8,634 nt of DNA, taken from contig JBLINY010000161.1 in assembly GCA_047638695.1 (NCBI GenBank), forward strand, positions 1-8,634. The letters run 5' to 3'. The notes beneath the pieces were generated by a model. The model was not told the origin of the DNA. It did not search any database and saw only the letters and a list, made by a program, of their open reading frames with translations. Within the stretch, counting starts at the first letter, position 1. Every line of letters starts with the position of its first letter. Of the stretch, positions 1 through 6,689 are shown piece by piece. Both the position numbers and the translations under genes were made by a program. This DNA comes from JAHECQ01 sp047638695. GTDB lineage: Bacteria > Actinomycetota > Acidimicrobiia > Acidimicrobiales > SZUA-35.

Positions 1-438
1 AGCGCATGCCTGCGACCTGGAGAAACAGTGGCCCGTCTTGGCGGAGACGAATTCGCAGTTCCGGTGGAGTCGCGAGGCAGAGCAAACGATGCAGAGTTGG
101 CGGAGCAGATGCTCGACAGCCTGGTTGAGGTCGTTGACGTTGGGTCTCGGTCCGTCCCGGCGAAGTGCAGCATTGGCATTTCGAGCGGTCTCGGTTTCGA
201 AACCGACGCCGACACGCTGCTCCGCAACGCCGACGTTGCCATGTACCTGGCCAAACGGCGGGGCAAGGCTTGTTATGAGCTCTTCGACCGAGCGATGCAC
301 ACCGAGGCGTTGGAGAGGCTCGGCCTTCAGTCAGACCTGCAAGAGGCCCTCACAAAGAACCAGTTCGTATTGCACTATCAGCCGATCTTCGACCTCAAGA
401 CCGGACGCATCACACAGACCGAAGCTCTGATCAGGTGA
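1..438 (+). pseudogene. GGDEF domain and start of EAL domain (5' part of a broken c-di-GMP gene, left-truncated)
   Basis: The reading frame is open from the left edge, so the true start lies outside the window. It carries an intact GGDEF signature (nt 40-54), the active-site loop of diguanylate cyclases that make cyclic di-GMP from two GTP. The rest of the C-terminal half of the domain follows, including the N-A-D-V-A-M-Y stretch near nt 226-246. The residues before GGDEF read R-P-G-E where the inhibitory I-site is usually RxxD, so the Asp is replaced by Glu. A linker leads into an EAL domain that starts normally (LHYQPI, then E-A-L at nt 421-429). Translation then stops at TGA 436-438. EAL domains have a conserved Trp here (ALIRW-HHP), and the EAL sequence continues in the same frame beyond the stop. 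The fragment is therefore the front part of the gene that continues to about 2201. Domain identity is certain; calling it a pseudogene assumes the stop is real. Confidence 0.85.
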
Positions 439-1683
439 CATCACCCCGTACATGGGTTGATCTATCCAGCTCGCTTCATTCCTCTCGCCGAGGAGAACAG
501 CCTGATTGTTGAAATGGGGGCTTGGGCGATCCGAGAGGCGTGTGCCCAGACGGCTCGATGGCGCGAGATCGAAGGGTGCGAAGAGCTGGGTGTCAGCATC
601 AACCTCTCGATGAGGCAGCTCCAGGATGAGTCGTTGGCCGAGACCCTTGATCGTGCGCTTACCGATTCGGGCCTTCCGGCCGGGGACCTGGTAATGGAAA
701 TCACCGAGTCAATGTTGGCCCTCGACGTTGAGCGAACGGCCGAAAGCCTGGCCGATCTCAAGGCTCTCGGTGTCAACCTGGCGATCGACGATTTCGGCAC
801 GGGCTATTCATCGCTCAGCTATCTCCGCACCTTCCCGATCGACGCCATCAAGATCGACAAGACCTTTATTCACGAGCTGGAAGCCGGCTGGAAGTCTGCC
901 CCTTTGGTCAAGACAATCGTGAACCTGGCAGAAGCCCTTGGCACTTACACCGTGGCCGAGGGCATCGAGATCCAGCAACATGCCGACATGCTCAGTGAAC
1001 TCGGCTGCGATCGCGGTCAAGGGTTCCACTACTGCCGCCCATTGGTGTCCGGTGCGCTCGAGGAACGGCTGCGCGACCTGGCTGCGGCCCCGGCCAACGG
1101 GCTCGACTCGTGGGCCCGAGTTTCAGAGGAAGTCAAGCGACAGCCCTATGAGCTCGAGTTCCGCCGGGGGGTCGAGGAGATCGAGGTATTTGGCCAGGAG
1201 ATCCACGAGTTGGCAGCCGAGTTGGCACTTCCTGTGACGAGCCGGTGGCGCTGGCTCCAACGCTGGTGCGAAGTGAACAGCGGCGTTACTCGCTGCTTCA
1301 TTGGCGCTCGTTCTCGCGAGAACGGCCGGTTGGTGGGCTGCGCGATGCTTGCCACCCGGGTCGAGAACGGTGTGACGGAAGCGTTTACTATGGGTCCGGT
1401 GGTGAACGGGGCGACGTTCCTGGGTGTCTCAAGCGACGAGGCGGCCGGGTTTATCGCCGCGGCCATAGCGGCTGAGGTAACGGGCATGGCGAGTGCCTGG
1501 TCGCTGCGGCTCGAACATGTTGACCGGTCGAACCCGATCCTCCGACAACTTGAGGGCGGGTGGATGTTCTGTCGCCGGCCGGCGTTGAAGCATCGAAACG
1601 GACAGCGCAGACGATGCGGGCTCGTGGACGGAAGTCGGTCGCTCGTTTCGTCGCGGCAGCGGACGTTTCGCCCGAGCCCGTAG
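439..1683 (+). pseudogene. EAL domain and first half of a GNAT/FemAB-like domain (middle part of the broken c-di-GMP gene)
   Basis: This continues in the same frame as the upstream GGDEF fragment, directly after the TGA. It opens with H-H-P-V-H-G and FIPLAEE, the normal sequence following the EAL motif. Further c-di-GMP phosphodiesterase landmarks are present: the metal-binding D-D-F-G-T-G-Y-S-S (DD at nt 787-792), I-K-I-D-K (nt 847-861), and A-E-G-I-E followed by G-C-D-R-G-Q-G (nt 955-1023). The EAL domain ends near nt 1080. The following 150 or so residues (W-R-W-L near nt 1243, the G-P turn near 1396, W-S-L-R-L-E near 1501) look like the front half of a FemAB/BioF2-type acetyltransferase-like domain (PF13480 style). 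The frame degenerates after about nt 1575 and stops at 1683, while the rest of that domain continues in another frame. A TTG at 457 could formally start it, but it has no ribosome binding site and would exclude the EAL motif, so independent function is unlikely. Confidence 0.82.
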
Positions 1684-2201
1684 ATCAGGTGCGTGCCGTC
1701 TGGGATTCGGATCAGACCGACAACACCATTGGTCGATCTGGGGATCGCAGTCGTCGACGGCACTTCTGGATGTCGCTCCTCGATTCCGGCGGCCCCGATG
1801 CCCAGGGCGAGCGGTGGCCGCTCGAACTAGCGATGCTGAACGTCGATGGTGAACTCGTAGCGGTCGTTCTCGGGCTGGTTGACCACGGGGTCTACCGCAT
1901 CGTCGACACCGCCGAAGCGGGCACCGTCCACGGCTTCAAGGCGCTCGCTCATCTCGAGTTCGTCGTGCTTGACCGGGTGCTCGACGACCGTTCCATACAG
2001 CTCCTCGACTGGAGCTGTGGCGCCGACTCAGGTCCGTTTGCCAATGGCGACGCGGTCAGCGAACGAACCGTTTTCGAGGCGGCCGGACGCCAGCGATCCG
2101 GTGAGCCTGGGGAGAGAGAAGACCGTCGCAGAGGCTCAGATTCAGCATCTGAAGAGACACGGATTTGGGGTTCGGAGCTGACAGTTCGGCGCACAACGTG
2201 A
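1560..2201 (+). pseudogene. GNAT/FemAB-like C-terminal domain, out of frame (3' part of the broken c-di-GMP gene)
   Basis: This is the second half of the acetyltransferase-like domain, in the frame two bases on from the EAL part. Recognisable features are a basic stretch (nt 1605-1650), then H-F-W-x-S-L-L-D (nt 1761-1785), L-A-x-L-x-x-D-G-E-L-V-A (nt 1827-1862), G-L-V-D-x-G-V-Y-R-I (nt 1872-1904), V-L-D-R-V-L-D-D (nt 1965-1989) and L-D-W (nt 2004-2012). This order (FW...L.LDG...Y...LDW) is that of the GNAT_6/BioF2 domain sometimes found behind EAL domains in actinobacteria, from memory of the family. There is no credible start: the GTG at 1560 lies inside the upstream frame without a Shine-Dalgarno. 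After about nt 2095 the sequence becomes rich in Arg, Glu and Ser and resembles nothing, so the original C-terminus is uncertain. The substrate of the domain is unknown. Confidence 0.72.
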
Positions 2202-2245
2202 AGTGACTCGTTACGGTGAGGGCAGCCTTGGAGGAGGAGGATGAT

Positions 2246-2842
2246 GTGTCTGATCCTGTGAAGCCAGAGCCCGACCAGAAGGATTGGACGTGGGTGCTGA
2301 ACGCCACCTGCGATCAGTGCGGTTACGAGGCTGGCTCATTCGATCGATCCGAGATCGGAGCCAAGATTCGGGTGAACGCCGCTACGTGGCGAACCTTGCT
2401 TGGATCTGGTGACATCGTGGCAAAGCGGCCGCCCGATGGCGATCCTTCATCACCCGTCTGGTCGGCGCTCGAGTACGGAGTTCATGTGCGCGACGTGTAC
2501 GAGCTCTTCGGCGACCGGCTTGGCCTGATGATCAAGAAGAAGAACCCCAAGTTCCGTGATTGGGATCAAGACCGGGCCGCCATCAAGGGCAAGTACCACG
2601 AGCAGGACCCGGCCCGTGTGGCCTACAGCCTTGCGGTCGCCGCTGGCGCTCTTGCCGACAGTTTCGACAAGCTCAGCGACGAGGTCTGGAGTCGTACAGC
2701 CGAGCGCAGCGACGGTGCGGCCTTCACCGTCGAAAGTCTCGGTCGTTACCTGCTCCATGACGTGACTCATCACCTGGCCGATGCCCGTTCTGGTTTCGAA
2801 CAACTCACCAAGAAGAAACCGACGGAATCAGAAGACGACTGA
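2246..2842 (+). CDS. DinB-fold family protein (DinB_2-like putative metal-dependent enzyme)
   Basis: The 198-residue protein starts at GTG 2246. A strong purine-rich ribosome site (GGAGGAGGAGG, nt 2229-2239) lies seven bases upstream; the in-frame GTG at 2216 would translate through that site and lacks its own. The protein opens with a D-W-T-W-V segment and a CxxC pair (Cys22, Cys25) typical of a group of actinobacterial DinB-like proteins. A four-helix-bundle DinB pattern follows: Y-G-V-H-V-R-D (His80) on one helix and H-D-V-T-H-H (His171, His175, His176) near the end. The DinB/YfiT fold uses such a His triad to bind a divalent metal, and related enzymes include bacillithiol- and mycothiol-dependent transferases. 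Whether this one uses a thiol is unknown. The C-terminus is charged and probably disordered. It stands alone between the pseudogene and a convergent tetR gene. Family assignment is firm; the reaction is not known. Confidence 0.85.
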   Translation: MSDPVKPEPDQKDWTWVLNATCDQCGYEAGSFDRSEIGAKIRVNAATWRTLLGSGDIVAKRPPDGDPSSPVWSALEYGVHVRDVYELFGDRLGLMIKKKNPKFRDWDQDRAAIKGKYHEQDPARVAYSLAVAAGALADSFDKLSDEVWSRTAERSDGAAFTVESLGRYLLHDVTHHLADARSGFEQLTKKKPTESEDD

Positions 2843-2958
2843 GCGGTGTTTACTCGGGCCCGATCCATGTGACCGTATGTCCGCGGGCCTGTCACCAGGG
2901 ACCACTCGCTGGTTGAGTTCGGCGGGTGATCTGGAAGACGCCCCCACCAGCCGAAGCG
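2843..2958. other. Convergent intergenic space, no clear terminator
   Basis: This 116-bp gap separates the ends of the DinB-like gene (plus strand) and the tetR gene (minus strand). The only symmetrical element seen is TCGGGCCCGA at 2854-2863, a 10-bp palindrome with no loop and no following T run, so it is not a convincing intrinsic terminator. No gene is seen. Confidence 0.4.
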
Positions 2959-3546
2959 CTACTCGTTCGGATCGATTTGTATAGACAGGCTTTGAAGACC
3001 GCTGACGATCATCTTGGCCAGGACTCGAATCTGTTCGTCATCGAGCGCGTCTTGGCGCACGAGTTTCCGAAAGAAGAACGGTCCTTCGATGAAGTCGATT
3101 GCAAGGTCCAGATCGAGGTCGGCGGCGAGTTCGCCCCGCCCTTGCGCCAACTCCAGAATCGTCTTGATAGGAGTCATGCGCTCGCCCATCATCTCCTGAT
3201 GCACTCGTTTGAGGCCTGGGTCTGAGATGGATGCAGAGATGACACCAAGAATCGTCCGCCGCATCCCGTCATCTTCGAGGATGGCTAAGACCGAGCGCAT
3301 GAACGCATCGATGTCACCAGCCAACGAGCCGGTATTGGGTGTTGGCAAAGGGTGCACCATGCAATCAACGGCATGGATCAGGAGCTCGTTTCCCGTCGAG
3401 AAGTGGCGATAGATCGTTGTTTTGGCCACCCCGGAACGCTTGGCGACAGCATCGACGGTGAACCCTTCGATTCCGTCGAGGGCAATGACTTCTCGAGCGG
3501 CGTCGAGTGCTTTTTCTCGTGCTTGCGTACTGAGAGGCCGGGCCAT
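2959..3546 (-). CDS. TetR/AcrR-family transcriptional repressor
   Basis: The 195-residue protein begins at ATG 3546-3544. A modest GAGAG lies upstream as a possible ribosome site. Residues 10-56 form the TetR DNA-binding domain: an A-R-E-x-x-x-x-x-A helix, then G-F-T-V-D-A-V-A-K-R-S-G-V-A-K-T-T-I-Y-R-H-F (residues 28-49), the classic helix-turn-helix with its T-T-I-Y-R-H-F recognition-helix end. The C-terminal half (D-I-D-A-F, G-E-L-A-A-D-L-D-L-D-L-A-I-D, E-G-P-F-F-F-R) resembles the TetR_C_11/16-type ligand-binding and dimerisation domain. Length is normal for the family. It is transcribed away from the MMPL exporter gene 219 bp distant, the usual arrangement for a repressor controlling that exporter and itself. 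The inducing ligand cannot be read from the sequence. Family assignment is secure; the target is inferred from position and the palindrome at 3677-3690. Confidence 0.93.
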   Translation of the reverse strand: MARPLSTQAREKALDAAREVIALDGIEGFTVDAVAKRSGVAKTTIYRHFSTGNELLIHAVDCMVHPLPTPNTGSLAGDIDAFMRSVLAILEDDGMRRTILGVISASISDPGLKRVHQEMMGERMTPIKTILELAQGRGELAADLDLDLAIDFIEGPFFFRKLVRQDALDDEQIRVLAKMIVSGLQSLSIQIDPNE

Positions 3547-3645
3547 GGGGCTCTCATCTTAGCCGTCATGTCTCATGGACGTACCGGGCCGAAGGTCATA
3601 ACTCCGCCGAATGAGCCTGGTTCGATGTGACTTGTGTCAAACTTC

Positions 3646-3674
3646 TTGATCCTGAGCGCGGGTGACTCTATAAA
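3646..3674 (+). promoter_or_regulatory. Predicted sigma-70-type promoter of the MMPL exporter gene
   Basis: TTGATC (3646-3651) is a four-of-six match to the -35 consensus. TATAAA (3669-3674) is a five-of-six match to the -10 consensus. The spacer is exactly 17 bases, so transcription would begin near 3681. It is the only good promoter pair seen in the divergent gap and points toward the exporter gene. Confidence 0.6.
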
Positions 3675-3676
3675 CA

Positions 3677-3690
3677 CTACGATGTCGTAG
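3677..3690. promoter_or_regulatory. Candidate TetR operator (14-bp palindrome)
   Basis: CTACGATGTCGTAG has perfect 6-bp arms (CTACGA and TCGTAG) around a TG centre. Size and symmetry fit a TetR-dimer operator. It begins two bases after the predicted -10 box and covers the expected transcription start, where bound repressor would block the exporter promoter. Assignment to the adjacent TetR protein is inference from location. Confidence 0.6.
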
Positions 3691-3765
3691 CGAAACGGTT
3701 CCAAGGACGACGATCCGTCTTCTCACGCCATCCTCTCACCCCTCTTTCACCCACGGAGAACCTCT

Positions 3766-6132
3766 ATGTACGCAAAGCTCGGTCGCTGGTGCTTCAGCCA
3801 TCCGTGGCAAGTCATCGGCGGGTGGATTGTCGTCCTCCTTGTTGCCGCTGGATCGCTGGGTGCCATCGGCCCCTCCTACGATGGAAGCTTCGAGATTCCT
3901 GAGTCGGAATCAGCCGACGGCTTCGCCATCATTGACGAAGCGTTTGGCGGCGCCGGTTCTGGCCTGCAGGGAACCATCGTCATCAAGGCCGAGCAGGGAG
4001 TCGACGACCCCGAGGCGCAGGCTGCCCTTACGGCCTACATGGACGAACTCATGGCCGAGTCTGGCGATGGCGAGGAGTTCGAAGGCCTCCAGGTGCGCTC
4101 ACCTTACGCTCCAGGGGCCGAGGGCCAGATCGCAGAGGCCGGCCAGATCGCCTACGCACAGATCAGCGTCCCGCAGTCCACCGACCAAACGGCAGCAGCC
4201 CTGATGGGTGTCGAGATGCACGATCGCATTCTCGAAGGCGAGCTGAGCAACATTGATGGCCTTCAGGTCGAGATTGGCGGCGCCGCCTTCGGTGAGTTCG
4301 AACCACCGGAGTCCGAGCTGTTGGGCTTGGCCTTCGCCGTGGTCGTGCTCATCGTCGCTATGGGTTCGGTTGTTGCCATGGGTACGACGATCGGCGTGGC
4401 GGTACTCGGGGTCGGTATTGGTGGCATCTCTATTGCTTTGCTCTCCAACATCACTTCGGTGCCAGATTTCGCCAGCACCATTGGCCTCATGATCGGCCTT
4501 GGGGTCGGTATCGACTACGCCCTGTTCATTGTCACTCGTTACCGCGAGGCGCTCCGACAGGGCTTCGATCCTGAAGGGGCTACCGCAGTGGCCATCGACA
4601 CCGCCGGCCGATCGGTTATCTTCGCCGGCGCCACGGTCGTGGTTTCACTCCTGGGACTGCTCCTCGTGGGTCTGCCGTTCATTTCCGGCCTCGGCTATGG
4701 CGCCGCAATCACCGTTGGAATCGTGATGGCCAGCTCCGTCACGCTGTTGCCGGCCGCACTCGGCCTGGTCCGTGGGAAGGTCAACGTCACTCGTTGGAGG
4801 GGCATGATCTCGGCTGGCTTCGTTGCCGTTGCGTTGCTCGGCCTCGGGTTGAGCATCCAGCCGTTCCTTATCGGGCTACCCCTGGCGTTGGTCATCGCTA
4901 TCGCCGGTTATCTCCCCTTTGCCGGCCCGCTGAAGAAGAAGTTGCCTGCTCGTAAGGAGCTCGCGATCCGAGACACCATTTGGTACAAGTGGAGCCGGAC
5001 AGTTCAGGCTCGACCATGGGCCTGGGCCATCGGCGGCACCGCCCTGCTTCTGCTCCTCACCGTTCCGTTGTTGTCTCTCAACATGGGCTTCTCCGACGAG
5101 GGCAACTTCCCGGAGAACACGACAACTCGAAAGGCCTACGACATCCTGGCCGACGGCTTCGGTCCGGGCTCGAACGGCCCCTTCCTGATCGTCACCGCCA
5201 TTGACTCGCCAGACGATCTCGACGCGCTTGCCGGGCTCTCGGCTGCCCTGAACGCAACCGATGGCGTTGCCTTTGCATCTCCACCATTCCCCAACGACCC
5301 GGACAATCTTCAAGCGGCCATGATCCGTTTGCAGCCGACGACGTCACCTCAGGACATCAAGACCGAAGAGTTGGTGGAGACGCTCCGAGACATCGTGGTC
5401 CCGGCTGCCGTAAGCGGAACCGATCTCAGCCCGAAAGTCACCGGCCTCACGGCCGCAAACATCGACTTCACCGGGTTCCTCAGCGGTCGTATTTTGATCT
5501 TCTTCGGCGCCGTCTTGACCCTCAGCTTCTTCCTTCTGATGGCCGTGTTCCGGTCGCTCATGGTTCCGCTGAAGGCCGTCATCATGAACATGCTGTCGAT
5601 CGGTGCGGCGTACGGAATTGTGGTGGCCGTCTTCCAGTGGGGATGGTTCGGAAGCGTCTTCGGAATCGAAGGAGCCCCGATCGAGCCGTTCATTCCCATG
5701 ATGATGTTCGCCATCGTCTTCGGTCTCTCGATGGACTACGAAGTGTTCCTCCTTTCAAGGGTGAAGGAGGAGTTCGAGCGCACCGGCGACCCGGTCAACT
5801 CGGTTGCCGACGGCCTGGCCATGACGGCTCGGGTCATCACCGCAGCCGCAGCCATCATGGTCGTCGTGTTCGGCAGCTTCATCTTCGAAGACAACCGCAT
5901 CATCAAGCTCTTCGGATTGGGCTTGTCGATGGCCGTGTTCATCGACGCCACCCTTGTCCGCATGCTCCTGGTTCCGTCAACCATGCAGCTTCTCGGTACC
6001 CGCAACTGGTGGCTGCCGGGCTGGCTCGATCGGATTCTGCCCAACCTCAACGTGGAAGGCGGTCACCACGAACCGCCGTCTGCAGCAGCTGGCTCCGTGG
6101 ACGAACCAGATCTCGAGAGCGAACTGGTGTAG
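3766..6132 (+). CDS. MMPL-family (RND superfamily) membrane transporter
   Basis: The 788-residue inner-membrane protein starts at ATG 3766, with GGAG at 3755-3758 seven bases upstream. It has the two-repeat RND/MMPL plan: TM1 (about residues 15-34), a first extracytoplasmic domain (35-185), TM2-6 (186-333), TM7 (419-438), a second extracytoplasmic domain (440-572), and TM8-12 (574-736). The Asp-Tyr pairs thought to relay protons are present in both halves: G-V-G-I-D-Y (Asp250-Tyr251) and G-L-S-M-D-Y (Asp657-Tyr658). Between TM6 and TM7 there are two extra hydrophobic segments (about 347-365 and 366-385), followed by a basic cytoplasmic stretch (389-402). The tail (765-788) is acidic and soluble. 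MMPL proteins export lipids, glycolipid precursors or hydrophobic toxins using the proton gradient; the cargo here is unknown. Control by the divergent TetR protein is likely from the operator-promoter overlap. Confidence 0.93.
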   Translation: MYAKLGRWCFSHPWQVIGGWIVVLLVAAGSLGAIGPSYDGSFEIPESESADGFAIIDEAFGGAGSGLQGTIVIKAEQGVDDPEAQAALTAYMDELMAESGDGEEFEGLQVRSPYAPGAEGQIAEAGQIAYAQISVPQSTDQTAAALMGVEMHDRILEGELSNIDGLQVEIGGAAFGEFEPPESELLGLAFAVVVLIVAMGSVVAMGTTIGVAVLGVGIGGISIALLSNITSVPDFASTIGLMIGLGVGIDYALFIVTRYREALRQGFDPEGATAVAIDTAGRSVIFAGATVVVSLLGLLLVGLPFISGLGYGAAITVGIVMASSVTLLPAALGLVRGKVNVTRWRGMISAGFVAVALLGLGLSIQPFLIGLPLALVIAIAGYLPFAGPLKKKLPARKELAIRDTIWYKWSRTVQARPWAWAIGGTALLLLLTVPLLSLNMGFSDEGNFPENTTTRKAYDILADGFGPGSNGPFLIVTAIDSPDDLDALAGLSAALNATDGVAFASPPFPNDPDNLQAAMIRLQPTTSPQDIKTEELVETLRDIVVPAAVSGTDLSPKVTGLTAANIDFTGFLSGRILIFFGAVLTLSFFLLMAVFRSLMVPLKAVIMNMLSIGAAYGIVVAVFQWGWFGSVFGIEGAPIEPFIPMMMFAIVFGLSMDYEVFLLSRVKEEFERTGDPVNSVADGLAMTARVITAAAAIMVVVFGSFIFEDNRIIKLFGLGLSMAVFIDATLVRMLLVPSTMQLLGTRNWWLPGWLDRILPNLNVEGGHHEPPSAAAGSVDEPDLESELV

Positions 6133-6159
6133 TCGATCTAGCCGCATCTATCACAGCCG

Positions 6160-6213
6160 TGCCCGGGGCCGAGATTTGAACCCGCATTGTCTTTAGACCC
6201 TAGGGTTTTAAGT
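6160..6213 (-). pseudogene. tRNA-Leu(UAA)-like 3' remnant
   Basis: Read on the minus strand, the segment starts with an anticodon loop CTTAAAA (anticodon TAA). It then has a variable arm with GTCT/AGAC pairing, a T-arm GCGGG-TTCAAAT-CTCG(G)C, and an acceptor-like CCCGGGC followed by A. The T-stem pairs fully only if one extra G is ignored. Upstream of the anticodon loop the sequence does not form the 5' half: no matching anticodon-stem strand, D-arm or acceptor 5' strand is seen. The break falls at the anticodon loop, a common crossover position for tyrosine recombinases that integrate into tRNA genes. It is not a functional tRNA. Confidence 0.5.
6191..6212. repeat. 22-bp imperfect palindrome
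   Basis: The centre is a perfect 10-bp palindrome, ACCCTAGGGT (6197-6206). The flanks CTTTAG and TTTAAG extend the symmetry with two non-Watson-Crick positions. It lies inside the tRNA-Leu-like remnant, spanning its anticodon loop and variable region, so it may be a by-product of decay rather than a separate site. Confidence 0.5.
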
Positions 6214-6215
6214 TC

Positions 6216-6329
6216 GGCGAAACCCGTCCTGACAATCCGAGAAGGTCCAGAATTGCAGGTCAGGACCGAGGCCAGTCTCCAAACCGGCCAACCGAATCCA
6301 GCCAATCCGGTGCGGTCTGGCGAAACCCG
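6216..6329. repeat. Pair of 11-bp direct repeats
   Basis: GGCGAAACCCG occurs at 6216-6226 and again at 6319-6329. The first copy begins just beyond the tRNA-Leu-like remnant and overlaps one arm of an 8-bp inverted repeat (GTCCTGAC 6226-6233, GTCAGGAC 6259-6266). No function is assigned. Confidence 0.5.
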
Positions 6330-6410
6330 CGCGCGTTCCGTGCGCGTTTGGGCGTCACGCGACGGTCCACCCACAGCTTGTGGACGCTAGAGGCCTTGAT
6401 GCCCAATGTC

Positions 6411-6464
6411 TCAGAGGACTTGAACCCGGAACCTGCGGATTAAGAGGCCGACGCTTTCTGTCCA
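6411..6464 (-). pseudogene. tRNA-Lys(CUU)-like remnant
   Basis: On the minus strand the order is: a D-arm end resembling TGG..AGAGCGTCGG, an anticodon loop CTCTTAA (anticodon CTT, Lys), TCCGCAGG, then a T-loop region GGGTTCAAGTCCTCTGA. The anticodon stem has mismatches at its first and last pairs, and the two T-stem strands (CCGGG and CCTCT) no longer pair properly. Neither acceptor strand can be recovered. It resembles bacterial tRNA-Lys but cannot fold into a working tRNA, so it is either decayed or a partial copy left by an integrative element. Confidence 0.5.
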
Positions 6465-6469
6465 GGGGA

Positions 6470-6534
6470 TCCGGTCAGTCCGGGTGCCAGGGGTTTTGTC
6501 CAAGTGACTGTCCGGTCAGTTCGAGCCTGACCGG
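6470..6534. repeat. Direct repeat plus 8-bp hairpin
   Basis: TCCGGTCAGT occurs at 6470-6479 and 6511-6520, each preceded at a short distance by TGTCCA (6459-6464 and 6497-6502), so a unit of about 20 bp is imperfectly duplicated. The second copy also forms the left arm of a perfect 8-bp hairpin: CCGGTCAG (6512-6519), a seven-base loop, then CTGACCGG (6527-6534). No T run follows, so an intrinsic terminator is unlikely. Confidence 0.6.
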
Positions 6535-6545
6535 CTGATACCGAG

Positions 6546-6568
6546 GAGTTTGGCACCGAGTTAGGCAC
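6546..6568. repeat. Degenerate tandem repeat, 12-bp period
   Basis: GAGTTTGGCAC (6546-6556) and GAGTTAGGCAC (6558-6568) match at ten of eleven bases and are separated by one C. Similar tandem G-G-C-A-C-containing units are, from memory, often seen at the ends of integrated elements near tRNA genes; that link is only suggestive. Confidence 0.5.
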
Positions 6569-6689
6569 ACGGCGGGTGGGGGAGTGTGGGATCTTTGGCG
6601 ATAGCGCGTGTGAGAGGGAGGATCGGTCCGCTGGGAGGAGGCCTGCTCTTCGCTCGACTCTCAAGACCTCGTGGCGTCAGTCTCCGGAG

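Noticed and set aside
436..457. TGA read as Trp by an alternative genetic code
   Set aside because: The DinB-like gene and both MaoC genes end naturally at TGA, so reassignment would extend them into non-coding sequence.
2056..2194. A further frame change near the end of the GNAT-like region, since another frame ends in a more natural-looking tail
   Set aside because: The current frame still fits the family through about nt 2095, and the last 30 residues are not conserved enough to decide.
3635..3640. TTGACA on the minus strand as -35 box of the tetR promoter
   Set aside because: The hexamer is perfect, but no acceptable -10 sequence lies 15-19 bases downstream on that strand.
6330..6349. 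GC-rich hairpin (CGCGC / GCGCG arms) followed by TTT as terminator of the MMPL gene
   Set aside because: It lies about 200 bp past the stop codon and has only three Ts, and alternating CG sequence forms such stems by chance.
6365..6385. Nested inverted repeat GTCCAC / GTGGAC with inner CCACA / TGTGG as an operator
   Set aside because: There is no nearby gene start or promoter for it to control, and the arms are short; it may belong to the decayed region.
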